From contig CAMYVB010000011.1 of NCBI GenBank assembly GCA_947302175.1, positions 1 through 56,391 on the forward strand: a stretch of DNA of 56,391 bases. Reading direction: 5' to 3'. The notes under the pieces are model-generated. The model was given only the letters and a program-made list of their open reading frames with translations, was not told the origin of the DNA and searched no databases. Of the stretch, positions 1 through 8,115 are shown piece by piece (the first letter of the stretch is position 1; each line of letters starts with the position of its first letter). The DNA is from an uncultured Bacteroidales bacterium. GTDB taxonomy: Bacteria > Bacteroidota > Bacteroidia > Bacteroidales > UBA932. The position numbers were made by a program, and so were the translations under genes.

Positions 1-93
1 TCTCTATGGACCATTCAAAGAAGTTCCCCAAAAACATCAGGTGGAGAAGGTTCTTCACCATAGTTGGTAATTAAAATTAAAAAGAATAGAATT

Positions 94-336
94 ATGGCAA
101 AGGTTTGTCAAGTAACAGGACGAAAGAGAATGAAGGGCAACAACGTGGCCCATTCAAAGTTGCGCACCAAGCGCGATTTCTCTCTCAATCTCAGGACCAA
201 GAAGTTCTGGTCTGAGGAAGAGCAGAGGTTCATCACATTGAAAGTCTCCTGCAAGGGTATGCGCATCATCGAGAAGAACGGCCTCGAGGCCACTCTGCGC
301 AAATCCATGGAGAAGGGTTTGGTTAAGGTTGTTTAA
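94..336 (+). CDS. rpmB: 50S ribosomal protein bL28
   Basis: Structural protein of the large ribosomal subunit, 80 aa, a normal length for bL28. The N-terminus MAKVCQVTGRKRMKGNNVAH is the conserved family start, and the basic C-terminal half with LRTKRDFSLNLRTKKFW fits bL28. The ATG at 94 is chosen over an in-frame TTG 30 bp upstream because the conserved N-terminus begins there. It is followed after 12 bp by rpmG and then by a DUF4295 gene, the order usual in Bacteroidetes, so the three are probably one transcript. Its promoter is not visible; it probably lies left of the window. Confidence 0.97.
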   Translation: MAKVCQVTGRKRMKGNNVAHSKLRTKRDFSLNLRTKKFWSEEEQRFITLKVSCKGMRIIEKNGLEATLRKSMEKGLVKVV

Positions 337-348
337 AGGATAAGCATT

Positions 349-537
349 ATGGCAAAGAAAGCAAAAGGCAACAGGGTGCAGGTCATCCTCGAGTGCACCG
401 AGCAGAAAGAGAGCGGCGTGCCCGGCATGTCCCGCTACATCACGACCAAGAACAGGAAGAACAACCCCGAGCGTCTCGAGCGCCGCAAATACAATCCCTT
501 CCTCAAAAAGGTCACCCTTCACCGTGAAATAAAGTAA
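349..537 (+). CDS. rpmG: 50S ribosomal protein bL33
   Basis: Large-subunit ribosomal protein of 62 aa. The sequence [19 protein letters not shown] and the ending KVTLHREIK are typical of bL33. Only one cysteine is present, so this is the zinc-independent (C-minus) form that lacks the four-Cys ribbon. Second gene of the rpmB-rpmG-DUF4295 group; 12 bp separate it from rpmB and 12 bp from the next gene. Confidence 0.97.
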   Translation: MAKKAKGNRVQVILECTEQKESGVPGMSRYITTKNRKNNPERLERRKYNPFLKKVTLHREIK

Positions 538-549
538 CAAGGATAAACT

Positions 550-708
550 ATGGCAAAGAAAGCAGTTGCAACATTCGCCGCAAAGGCCGGCTCCAAGAGC
601 ATGGTCAAGTGCATCCGCATGGAAAAATCTCCCAAGACCGGCGCTTACGTCTTCACCGAGCAGCTTGTCGAGGAAGCCAAGGCCAAGGACTATTTCGCAA
701 AGAAATAA
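550..708 (+). CDS. DUF4295 small basic protein
   Basis: A 52-residue lysine- and alanine-rich protein starting MAKKAVATFAAKAGSKSM and ending KDYFAKK. This matches the DUF4295 family, which in Bacteroidetes almost always follows rpmB and rpmG. The function is not established; size, charge and fixed neighbourhood suggest a ribosome-associated protein (inference). The ATG lies 12 bp after the rpmG stop. A terminator hairpin 20 bp downstream closes the operon. Confidence 0.9.
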   Translation: MAKKAVATFAAKAGSKSMVKCIRMEKSPKTGAYVFTEQLVEEAKAKDYFAKK

Positions 709-727
709 TCAGCCTGATACTGATTGA

Positions 728-770
728 AAGAGGAGGAGCCGCTTTTCAAGAAGGCTTCTCCTCTTTTGTT
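728..770 (+). terminator. Rho-independent terminator of the rpmB operon
   Basis: The 13-bp stem AAGAGGAGGAGCC (728-740) pairs with GGCTTCTCCTCTT (753-765) with one G-T wobble, and T-rich sequence follows. It sits 20 bp after the DUF4295 stop. Confidence 0.85.
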
Positions 771-791
771 TGAAAAAGACTAATACCAATA

Positions 792-2087
792 ATGATGAAA
801 AAGACACTTATTATCATTGCGACTCTCTGCGCAGCAGCAGCCCTTCTCCTGTCCTGCTCCGGCGACAAGAACAACACCCTCACCCGTGCTGAAAAAGCCG
901 AAGGCTGGCAGCTCCTCTTCAACGGCAAGGATATGACCGGCTGGCGCGACTACAACGGCGACGCCCTCACCAACGGCTGGGCCGTAGTGGACGGTTGCAT
1001 CCAGGCTCCCGGCGACGGTTCCGACGGCTCAGGCTACATCGTGACCGACAGGAAGTTCGAGAATTTCGAGCTCGTCTGGGATTGGAAACTCACCCACGGC
1101 GGCAACAGCGGCATGCTCTACCATGTCGTCGAAAGCCCCGCTTTCAAGGTCCCCTATGTCACCGGCCCCGAGTACCAGCTCATAGACAACGAAGGCTGGG
1201 AGGAAGTCAATGCCCCTTCCAAGCTCGAAGAGTGGCAGAAGCTCGGCGTAGACTACGCCATGCACCTCCCCGACTACTCCAAGATGAATGTCAATCCCGT
1301 CGGCGAGTGGAACACTTCCAAGATAGTTTTCGACAACGGTCACGTGGAGCACTGGCTCAATGGTGAGCTGATTCTCGAATTCGAGGCCTGGACTCCCGAG
1401 TGGTTCGCCCTCAAGAATTCCGGCAAATGGGCAGGTGCCCCCGAGTACGGCCTCGCCCACGAAGGCGTAATCTGCCTCCAGGACCACGGTGATCCCGCAT
1501 CCTTCCGCAATATTAAGATCCTTGAGCTGCCCCGCAAGGCAGGTCAACAGGTGAGTCTCTTCAACGGCGAGGATCTCACCGGCTGGGAGCCTTTCGGCTG
1601 CGGCAAGTGGTCCGTGGACGCCGAGGGCAACCTTCGCATTCAGAACGGTGACGAGCGCGAGTACGGCTATCTCGGCACCAGGGAGTACTACAAGGATTTC
1701 GATCTCACAGTCGAGTTCAAGCAGGTTTCCAACGGCAATTCCGGCCTCTTCTTCCATTCTTTCATCGAGGGCTACAACAAGGTCAACGGCTGGCAGTGCG
1801 AAGTGGCTCCCAAGGGCAGCGATACCGGCGGCATTTACGAGTCCTACGGCCGCGGCTGGCTCATCCAGATCCCCGACGAGAAGGAGGAAATCCTGAAGGA
1901 AGGCGATTGGAACACCCTTCGTCTCAGGGTTGAAGGCCCCCATGTCCAGACCTGGCTCAATGGCGAGCCTATGGCGGATATCGAGGACGAGTTGATTGGT
2001 GCGGTCACCGGCCGCATCATGCTCCAGATTCACGACGGCAACGACATCACCGTCCTCTGGCGCAACTTCTCCCTCACCACCCTCTAA
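792..2087 (+). CDS. Lipoprotein with two DUF1080 domains
   Basis: 431 aa. Residues 1-22 form a lipoprotein signal (LLLSC, Cys22), so the protein is probably membrane-anchored in the periplasm or on the surface. Two copies of the DUF1080 (3-keto-disaccharide hydrolase, concanavalin-like fold) domain follow, roughly residues 35-225 and 255-430. Each opens with LFNGKDMTGW or LFNGEDLTGW and carries a GGNSGMLYHV or NGNSGLFFHS core and a WNTxx(I/L) strand. The family is linked to sugar or glycan hydrolysis, but no substrate can be read from the sequence. The gene stands alone between the ribosomal-protein terminator and ftsY; no TAnnTTTG box is visible upstream. A start at the second ATG (795) is equally possible. 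Confidence 0.9.
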   Translation: MMKKTLIIIATLCAAAALLLSCSGDKNNTLTRAEKAEGWQLLFNGKDMTGWRDYNGDALTNGWAVVDGCIQAPGDGSDGSGYIVTDRKFENFELVWDWKLTHGGNSGMLYHVVESPAFKVPYVTGPEYQLIDNEGWEEVNAPSKLEEWQKLGVDYAMHLPDYSKMNVNPVGEWNTSKIVFDNGHVEHWLNGELILEFEAWTPEWFALKNSGKWAGAPEYGLAHEGVICLQDHGDPASFRNIKILELPRKAGQQVSLFNGEDLTGWEPFGCGKWSVDAEGNLRIQNGDEREYGYLGTREYYKDFDLTVEFKQVSNGNSGLFFHSFIEGYNKVNGWQCEVAPKGSDTGGIYESYGRGWLIQIPDEKEEILKEGDWNTLRLRVEGPHVQTWLNGEPMADIEDELIGAVTGRIMLQIHDGNDITVLWRNFSLTTL

Positions 2088-2105
2088 CATTCTATTTGTA
2101 AGTTA

Positions 2106-2191
2106 GAAAGCTCTCTGGAGGCTCCGGAGTATAAGTCTGCTGCAACACAGTTGCAGCCTGACAAAACTCCTCCGCCTTTCAGAGAGCTTTC
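2106..2191. other. Long multi-part hairpin before ftsY
   Basis: GAAAGCTCTCTG (2106-2117) pairs perfectly with CAGAGAGCTTTC (2180-2191). Inside, GGAGT (2126-2130) pairs with ACTCC (2166-2170) and GCTGCAAC (2139-2146) with GTTGCAGC (2150-2157) around a 3-nt loop. The result is an 86-nt rod with internal loops. No T-run follows on the plus strand, so a simple intrinsic terminator is not obvious. It begins 18 bp after the lipoprotein stop and ends 45 bp before the ftsY promoter box. Confidence 0.6.
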
Positions 2192-2210
2192 AGTATTCTA
2201 TAGTGTCAAG

Positions 2211-2244
2211 TTGAAAGCTTTTTAGAAAAAGTTGGTTATATTTG
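2211..2244 (+). promoter_or_regulatory. Promoter of ftsY
   Basis: Perfect Bacteroidetes -7 box TATATTTG at 2237-2244. TTG at 2211-2213 could be the -33 element, although the 23-bp spacing is longer than the 19-20 bp seen elsewhere in this window. The ATG of ftsY is 24 nt after the box. Confidence 0.6.
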
Positions 2245-2268
2245 TAGGAATATAAAAACACCGGAGCG

Positions 2269-3219
2269 ATGGGACAATATGACCAGGGCATACAGAAGAC
2301 CAAGCGAAGCTTTTTCGAAAGGCTTTCGCGGGCTGTTGCCGGCAAGTCGAGGGTAGATGACGACACATTGGACGCCATCGAAGACGCTCTCATCGCCTCC
2401 GACATAGGTGTTGAGACCACCCTCAAGATCATCGACGCCCTCGAGGAGAGGGTGCAGGAAGACAAGTTCATGTCTTTCGACGAGCTCGTGGAGATGCTCC
2501 GCGATGAAATAGCCTCTCTTTTGGCTGTGGCCCCAGGAGAAGAGCAGGGAAGCGAAGTCTCTTTCGACGCCCAGTTCGATTTCTCAAAGAAGCCTTATGT
2601 AATGATGGTTGTCGGCGTCAACGGCGTCGGCAAGACCACCACCATAGGCAAAATTGCCGCCGCCCTTACTAATGAGGGCAAAAAGGTCGTTATCGGTGCG
2701 GCGGATACCTTCCGCGCCGCCGCTGTGGATCAGCTCGACATATGGGCTGAAAGGGCCGGCGCGCAGATAGTAAAGCAGAAGATGGGCTCCGACCCTGCAT
2801 CGGTCGCTTTCGATTCGGTCAGCGCTGCAGCGGCCCGTGGAGCCGATGTCGTCCTTATCGACACCGCCGGCCGTCTCCACAACAGGGTTGATCTGATGAA
2901 CGAGCTCACTAAGATACGCAACGTCATGCGCAAGGTCATCCCCGACGCCCCGCACGAGGTGCTTCTCGTAATCGATGCTTCTACGGGGCAGAATGCCTTC
3001 CGCCAGGCCCGGGAGTTCTCCAAGGCCACCGACATCACGGCGATGGCCGTGACCAAGCTCGACGGCAGCGCGAAGGGAGGCGTGGTCATAGGCGTTTCCG
3101 ACCAGCTGCAGATTCCCGTGAAATTTATAGGAGTGGGCGAGGGGATTGAAGACCTCAAGCCCTTCGACAAGCGCGAATTCGTGCGTTCACTATTCTCAAA
3201 AGAAGATTTGGAAAAATAG
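2269..3219 (+). CDS. ftsY: SRP receptor GTPase FtsY
   Basis: 316 aa. Receptor for the signal recognition particle at the inner membrane; it pairs with Ffh to deliver nascent membrane proteins to the translocon. The helical N domain occupies about residues 10-90. The GTPase NG core shows the P-loop GVNGVGKTTT (116-125), DTFRAAA (146-152), DTAGR (198-202) and TKLDGSAKGG (262-271). The long acidic A domain of E. coli FtsY is absent, as in many Bacteroidetes. First gene of a five-gene operon; pheT begins 10 bp later. Confidence 0.97.
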   Translation: MGQYDQGIQKTKRSFFERLSRAVAGKSRVDDDTLDAIEDALIASDIGVETTLKIIDALEERVQEDKFMSFDELVEMLRDEIASLLAVAPGEEQGSEVSFDAQFDFSKKPYVMMVVGVNGVGKTTTIGKIAAALTNEGKKVVIGAADTFRAAAVDQLDIWAERAGAQIVKQKMGSDPASVAFDSVSAAAARGADVVLIDTAGRLHNRVDLMNELTKIRNVMRKVIPDAPHEVLLVIDASTGQNAFRQAREFSKATDITAMAVTKLDGSAKGGVVIGVSDQLQIPVKFIGVGEGIEDLKPFDKREFVRSLFSKEDLEK

Positions 3220-3229
3220 TTACTGATAT

Positions 3230-5674
3230 ATGAAGCTTTCTTACTCCTGGCTCAAAGATTATCTTGAGTGCGATCTGACTCCCGCCCAGGTGGCGGAAGA
3301 AATGACTTCCATAGGTATTGAAGTCGACGGTGTTGAAGAGACTGAGCAGATTCCCGGCGGCCTTGCCGGCGTAGTCGTGGCCGAGGTGCTCGAGTGCGAG
3401 CCCCATCCCGATTCCGACCATCTGCACATAACGAAGGTCAATGACGGTTCCGAAGAGCCCCTCACTGTAGTGTGTGGCGCTCCCAACGTCGCCGCAGGGC
3501 AGAAAGTCCTGTTCGCGAGGCTGGGTACCGTCCTTCCCGGCGACTTCAAGATCAAGAAGTCCAAGATCAGGGGAGTGGAGTCCTTCGGCATGATTTGCGC
3601 CGAGGATGAGCTCGGCATAGGCAGCAGTCACGAGGGCATAATGGTCCTGAGCCCCGACGCCGTGCCCGGCACTCCCGCAAAGGAATACCTCCATCTCAAG
3701 ACCGAGGCCGTCATCGAGTATGAAATCACCGCCAACCGCGTGGACGCCGCTTCCCACTACGGAGTGGCCCGCGACCTCTACGCCCGCCTCAAACTCAAAG
3801 GCGTGCCCTGCACCCTGAAGCGCCCCGACGTCTCCGCATTCAGCGAAGGCTCTTTCGGCGGACTCGACATCCAAGTCGAGGACCCCACGGCTGCTCCTCG
3901 CTACGGCGGAGTCACCGTCAAGGGCGTAAAGGTGGGTCCTTCCCCCGAATGGCTCGCTTCGAAACTCACCGCAATAGGCCTCAGGCCCATAGATAACATC
4001 GTGGACGTGTCCAACTTCGTGCTCTTCGAGCTCGGACAGCCCCTCCACACCTTCGACGCCGGCAAGGTCAGCGGCGGCACCGTTATAGTGCGCAGGGCAA
4101 AGGCAGACGAGAAGATAGTCACGCTCGACGGTGTTGAGCGCAAGCTCGACCCCACCGACATCGTTATCGCCAACGCCAATGGGCCTATGTGCATCGCAGG
4201 CGTGTTCGGCGGCGAGGATTCCGGCGTGAGCGACGGCACGAGCACAGTATTCATCGAGAGCGCTTACTTCGATCCCGGCTCCGTGCGCAAGACCTCCAAG
4301 CGCCACACCCTCCAGACTGACGCGTCGTTCCGCTTTGAGCGCGGCGCCGATCCCGCAATATGCGTCTACGCTCTCAAGCGCGCCGCCCTCCTGATTCAGG
4401 AAGTGGCAGGCGGCACCATTTGCGGCCCCGTCAAGGACGTGCTCGCCGCTCCCGTCGAGCGCAAGCATATCGAGCTTGACTACGCCCGCATTGAGTCCTT
4501 CATAGGATACAAGATAGGCCACGGAGTCATCGAGGAAATACTCACTTTCCTTGGCTACGAGTTCGTAGAGCAGCACGACGGCGGCTCGACCGTCGCCGTC
4601 CCCACCTATATGGTAGACGTCGAGCGCGAGTGCGACGTCGTGGAGGAAATCCTTCGCATCTACGGCTACGACAACATCCCCATCCCTTCGAGCATGCGCA
4701 TGTCCGTCCAGCCTTCCCCTTCACCCGACCCCGAGGCCGTGCGCAACTCCATCTCCAACTTCCTCGCTTCCAACGGTTTCGTGGAGACGATGAACAATTC
4801 CCTGACCAAGGGCGACTACTATTCAGACCTCAAGACCTTCCCCGCCGAAGCCTGCGTAAGGATAGTCAACCCCTTGAGCTCCGACCTCAACGTGATGCGC
4901 CAGACCCTCCTGCTGAGCGGCCTGGAAGTCGTTTCATACAATATCAACCGCCAGATCCCTTCGCTCAAGACCTTCGAATACGGTTCAGTGTACCGCCGCC
5001 TCACCGATAAGGACGGCACCAAGCTCGAAGGCTACGAGGAGCACCAGTGCTTCGCCCTCTTCATGACCGGCACGCCCGAGAAATCGTGGCGCGGCGGCTC
5101 TGTCTCCGAGAGCAACTACTTCGCCCTCAAGGGCTACCTCGAGCTGCTCCTGAGGCGCTACGGGGCCGACCTCTACCAGATGTGGACCGCTCCCGCACCC
5201 TCCGACATTTTCGCCGAAGGCGTGAGCTACTCCATGCCCGGCGGCAAAAAGCAGCTCGCAGTCATGGGCACAGTCAATCCCGCCCTTGCGCGCAAGTTCG
5301 GCATCAAGCAGCCCGTCTATGCCGCTGAGATAGATTGGAGCGCCCTGTTCAGCATAGTAAAGCGCGATAAGGTCGCTTTTACCGAGCTGCCCCGCTTCCC
5401 TGAGGTGCGCCGCGACCTTGCCCTCCTTCTCGACGAGCAGGTGTCCTACGCCGATCTGCGCGACGCAGCGTTCAAGACCGCAAAGAAACTCCTCAAGCAG
5501 GTCACGCTCTTCGACGTGTACCGCGATCCCCGCATAGGCGAGAGCAAGAAGCAGTACGCCCTCAGCTTCGTCCTCCAGGATAACGAAAAGACCCTCACCG
5601 ACGAGACTGTCGCCCGCGTGATGGATTCGCTGCTGATCACTTTCCAGAACCGTTTCGGCGCCGTCCTCCGCTAA
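3230..5674 (+). CDS. pheT: Phenylalanyl-tRNA synthetase beta subunit
   Basis: 814 aa, the usual length. It forms the alpha2beta2 enzyme that charges tRNA-Phe; the alpha subunit gene is not in this window. The N-terminal MKLSYSWLKDYL is the family signature. A tRNA-binding OB domain (about 40-150) is followed by B3/B4 and B5 domains, with SFRFERGADP near residue 365, and by the C-terminal ferredoxin-like anticodon-binding domain (about 720-814, starting near FPEVRRDLAL). Co-transcribed with ftsY; the next gene begins directly at the stop codon. Confidence 0.97.
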   Translation: MKLSYSWLKDYLECDLTPAQVAEEMTSIGIEVDGVEETEQIPGGLAGVVVAEVLECEPHPDSDHLHITKVNDGSEEPLTVVCGAPNVAAGQKVLFARLGTVLPGDFKIKKSKIRGVESFGMICAEDELGIGSSHEGIMVLSPDAVPGTPAKEYLHLKTEAVIEYEITANRVDAASHYGVARDLYARLKLKGVPCTLKRPDVSAFSEGSFGGLDIQVEDPTAAPRYGGVTVKGVKVGPSPEWLASKLTAIGLRPIDNIVDVSNFVLFELGQPLHTFDAGKVSGGTVIVRRAKADEKIVTLDGVERKLDPTDIVIANANGPMCIAGVFGGEDSGVSDGTSTVFIESAYFDPGSVRKTSKRHTLQTDASFRFERGADPAICVYALKRAALLIQEVAGGTICGPVKDVLAAPVERKHIELDYARIESFIGYKIGHGVIEEILTFLGYEFVEQHDGGSTVAVPTYMVDVERECDVVEEILRIYGYDNIPIPSSMRMSVQPSPSPDPEAVRNSISNFLASNGFVETMNNSLTKGDYYSDLKTFPAEACVRIVNPLSSDLNVMRQTLLLSGLEVVSYNINRQIPSLKTFEYGSVYRRLTDKDGTKLEGYEEHQCFALFMTGTPEKSWRGGSVSESNYFALKGYLELLLRRYGADLYQMWTAPAPSDIFAEGVSYSMPGGKKQLAVMGTVNPALARKFGIKQPVYAAEIDWSALFSIVKRDKVAFTELPRFPEVRRDLALLLDEQVSYADLRDAAFKTAKKLLKQVTLFDVYRDPRIGESKKQYALSFVLQDNEKTLTDETVARVMDSLLITFQNRFGAVLR

Positions 5675-5677
5675 GTG

Positions 5678-6337
5678 ATGCTTCACTCCCGTCATATCGC
5701 GCTAATTGCAGCTGCGGCCGCCCTTCTGCTGCTCTCTTCCTGCTCCCGCAGGGAGAAGATCATTCCTCGCAGCACCATGGCCAGCATATATGCCGATATG
5801 CTCATCAGCGACGAGTGGCTGAGGAACCATCACGAAGAATTCCGCAGGGCCGACACCATGCAGGTTTACGAGCCAATATTCGAAAAATACGGATACAATA
5901 CTGACGCATTCCGCGCAAGCGCCTCGCACTATATGCGTGACCCTGAGCGCTTTGCGCGCATACTTCAGAAAGCCGCATCCAAGATAGAGTCAAGGCACCA
6001 CGATCTCATGGAGTCCATGCGCTCCCGCGAGGCTATAGAGTCTGAAATACTGAATCTCAAGAGCTACGCGCCGAGCGTCATCATACTCTACGACACGCTC
6101 TTTTTCGACTACGCTTTCTCCAATCCCATCAAAATCGTTCAGGATTCGAGGGGTGCGTATGTCCCCGATTATTCGGCTCCCGCTCTTTCCACCCCCGCTG
6201 CGGCTCCCGTTCCCGGGGTGAAGAAGATTGACTTGCAGGAAGTCCTGCCTGTTGCGGAAGAAGAGGAAGCTGAGAAGGCCACATTCTTTGAGGGTCGCAT
6301 TCATCCGCGCCCCGCTAACGCGCATCTGGAGTTTTAG
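5678..6337 (+). CDS. DUF4296 family lipoprotein
   Basis: 219 aa from the ATG at 5678; a GTG one codon earlier abuts the pheT stop. The lipoprotein signal ends in LLLSSC (Cys22). The following helical segment (IPRSTMASIYADMLISDEWL, then a stretch containing DTMQVYEPIFEKYGYN) is the DUF4296 signature, a small Bacteroidetes family of unknown function. The C-terminal 60 residues are low-complexity, rich in Pro, Ala and Glu. It sits between pheT and a radical SAM gene in the same operon, 2 bp before the latter. No biochemical role can be given. Confidence 0.8.
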   Translation: MLHSRHIALIAAAAALLLLSSCSRREKIIPRSTMASIYADMLISDEWLRNHHEEFRRADTMQVYEPIFEKYGYNTDAFRASASHYMRDPERFARILQKAASKIESRHHDLMESMRSREAIESEILNLKSYAPSVIILYDTLFFDYAFSNPIKIVQDSRGAYVPDYSAPALSTPAAAPVPGVKKIDLQEVLPVAEEEEAEKATFFEGRIHPRPANAHLEF

Positions 6338-6339
6338 CC

Positions 6340-7095
6340 ATGCTTAGGGAGACGCTCGTATTCGGACCTATCTTCAGCCGCAGGCTTGGAAGCTCGCTCG
6401 GCATCAATCTGCTGCCTGAGCGGGGCAAGCTGTGCAACTTCGATTGCATTTACTGCGAATGCGGGTGGAACAAGGATGGCCGCACCGACGAGCAACTGCC
6501 CGACACTCAGGCCCTTCGCTCTGCGCTTGAAGCCAAGCTCTCCGCTTGTGCCGCTTCGGGGCAGAGGATAGATTCCATCACTTTTTCGGGGGACGGAGAG
6601 CCCACGCTCAATCCATGCTTCCCCGAGATTATTGACGTTACGCTCGAGCTGCGCGACAAGTATTACCCCTCATCTGTGGTTTCGGTGCTCACCAATGCTA
6701 CGAGGCTCCATGACGACAGGGTGTTTGCGGCCCTTCGCAAGGTAGATGCGCCCATTTTGAAACTCGATGCTCCCACCACGGAGCTGGCAAATATCATCAA
6801 CCGCCCTCAGGGAAGATATGACGTTGAGGAGGTGGTGGCGGGAATGGAGCGTTTCTGTTCGGACTTTACTCTCCAGACCATGTTCCTCCGCTCTCCTTCG
6901 TTCGACTCGCTTTCGCCCGAGGTTCTGCTGCCCTGGATGGGCCTGGTGCGCAGGCTCCGCCCCAGGGAGATAATGGCCTACACCATCGCCCGCCCCTCTC
7001 CCCAGGAAGGTCTGGAGAAGGTGACGGCCTCAGAAATGCGCGCTGCGCTTGAACCCCTTATTATTGACGGATATAACATTAAGATATATGAATAA
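6340..7095 (+). CDS. Radical SAM protein, COG0731-like
   Basis: 251 aa. The sequence FGPIFSRRLGSSLGINLLP followed by the 4Fe-4S cluster motif CNFDCIYC (Cys32, Cys36, Cys39, CX3CX2C) marks a radical SAM enzyme of the group related to archaeal wyosine synthase (COG0731). SFSGDGEPTLNP is the SAM-contacting GGE-like region. In bacteria these proteins have no settled substrate. At 251 aa it is shorter than the archaeal enzymes. It overlaps deoC by 8 nt, indicating translational coupling. Confidence 0.85.
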   Translation: MLRETLVFGPIFSRRLGSSLGINLLPERGKLCNFDCIYCECGWNKDGRTDEQLPDTQALRSALEAKLSACAASGQRIDSITFSGDGEPTLNPCFPEIIDVTLELRDKYYPSSVVSVLTNATRLHDDRVFAALRKVDAPILKLDAPTTELANIINRPQGRYDVEEVVAGMERFCSDFTLQTMFLRSPSFDSLSPEVLLPWMGLVRRLRPREIMAYTIARPSPQEGLEKVTASEMRAALEPLIIDGYNIKIYE

Positions 7096-7981
7096 GTTTT
7101 TTGAAAAGTACAATTTCTCTCTCGACGTCGAGAAGAACGGCAGGAGCCTTGAAATCCTTTCCTCAGGTCTGGAATCCCTCATGACCCCGGCCAAGCTCAG
7201 GACATGTTTCTCCCTGATGGATCTCACCACCCTTCGCGCCAACGACACCGCCGCATCCGTGCGTGCGCTCGTTGAGAAGGTGAATTCCCTCAAGACTGCA
7301 TTCCCTGACTATCCTCTGCCCGCTTCGGTGTGCGTTTATCCTAATTTCGCATCAGTCGTAAGGGACGCCAGGGAGGATGCCAATCTCCACGTGACTACGG
7401 TCGCCGGCTGCTTCCCCTCTTCCCAGAGCTTCATTTCAGTCAAGGCCAAGGAATGCGCCATGGCGGTCGAGGCCGGTGCTGACGAAGTCGACATCGTGCT
7501 CGCACTCAACTACTTCCTCGCCGGAGACTTCGACGCTGCCGAGGCTGAAATAGTAGAGATGCGTAAGGCAATCGACGAGGCAGGCGCCAAGGTGGGCCGC
7601 AAGGTCATCCTCAAGGTCATCCTTGAGACCGGTCTTCTTTCCACGGGAGAGAATGTCGCAACTGCTTCCCTCCTCGCAATGGAGGCTGGTGCCGACTTCA
7701 TCAAGACTTCGACGGGCAAGGTGGAGGTCAATGCAACTCCCGCAGCCGCCCTCGTCATGTGCCAGGCCATCGCGGCATACTATGCCAAGACCGGCCGCAA
7801 GGTGGGCTTCAAGGCCGCCGGCGGCATTTCCAACGCCAAGGATGCCATTTGCTACTACTCCATCGTGGAGAATGTTCTCGGCGAAGAGTGGCTCAATAAA
7901 AACCTCTTCCGTTTCGGCGTTTCCCGTCTAGGCAACAGCCTGATGAGCGGAATTGAGCAGAAAACCATCTCATTTTTCTGA
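7088..7981 (+). CDS. deoC: Deoxyribose-phosphate aldolase
   Basis: 297 aa. Cleaves 2-deoxyribose 5-phosphate to acetaldehyde and glyceraldehyde 3-phosphate in deoxynucleoside catabolism. The Schiff-base lysine lies in FIKTSTGK (Lys206), the second lysine in GFKAAGGIS (Lys242), and the acidic motif in EVDIVLALNYF (Asp135). The ATG at 7088 overlaps the preceding gene; an upstream in-frame ATG at 7049 would add 13 residues inside the neighbour and lacks family support. Last gene of the ftsY operon; a strong terminator follows. Confidence 0.95.
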   Translation: MNKFFEKYNFSLDVEKNGRSLEILSSGLESLMTPAKLRTCFSLMDLTTLRANDTAASVRALVEKVNSLKTAFPDYPLPASVCVYPNFASVVRDAREDANLHVTTVAGCFPSSQSFISVKAKECAMAVEAGADEVDIVLALNYFLAGDFDAAEAEIVEMRKAIDEAGAKVGRKVILKVILETGLLSTGENVATASLLAMEAGADFIKTSTGKVEVNATPAAALVMCQAIAAYYAKTGRKVGFKAAGGISNAKDAICYYSIVENVLGEEWLNKNLFRFGVSRLGNSLMSGIEQKTISFF

Positions 7982-8005
7982 TTTATTTAGGTTTTTAGAC
8001 TTTTG

Positions 8006-8040
8006 AAAATGGCCCCTCACAGTTGTGAGGGGCCATTTTT
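8006..8040 (+). terminator. Terminator of the ftsY-deoC operon
   Basis: A 15-bp perfect stem, AAAATGGCCCCTCAC (8006-8020) with GTGAGGGGCCATTTT (8025-8039), loop AGTT, followed by T residues. The A/T flanks make it active in either direction. Confidence 0.95.
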
Positions 8041-8047
8041 GTCACTT

Positions 8048-8074
8048 AGCCGTGTTAATTTTTTTTACACGGCT
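8048..8074. promoter_or_regulatory. Inverted repeat upstream of the surface-lipoprotein operon
   Basis: AGCCGTGT (8048-8055) and ACACGGCT (8067-8074) form a perfect 8-bp inverted repeat around an 11-nt T-rich spacer. It lies 9 bp upstream of the -7 box, where a -33 element would be expected, so it may be an operator (inference). Confidence 0.45.
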
Positions 8075-8083
8075 CTTTCGCCA

Positions 8084-8091
8084 TACCTTTG
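8084..8091 (+). promoter_or_regulatory. -7 box of the surface locus
   Basis: TACCTTTG matches TAnnTTTG. No TTG lies at the expected -33 position; that position falls in the inverted repeat and its T-run. The ATG follows 24 nt later. Confidence 0.6.
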
Positions 8092-8115
8092 CCACAGACT
8101 TAATACTGATGCGCT

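Noticed and set aside
1..93. Possible 3' end of a gene upstream of rpmB
   Set aside because: All three forward frames close within about 70 bp and none gives enough sequence to identify a product.
3155..4576. A 473-codon open frame antisense to pheT
   Set aside because: Same cause; pheT on the plus strand is certain and the antisense product has no domain.
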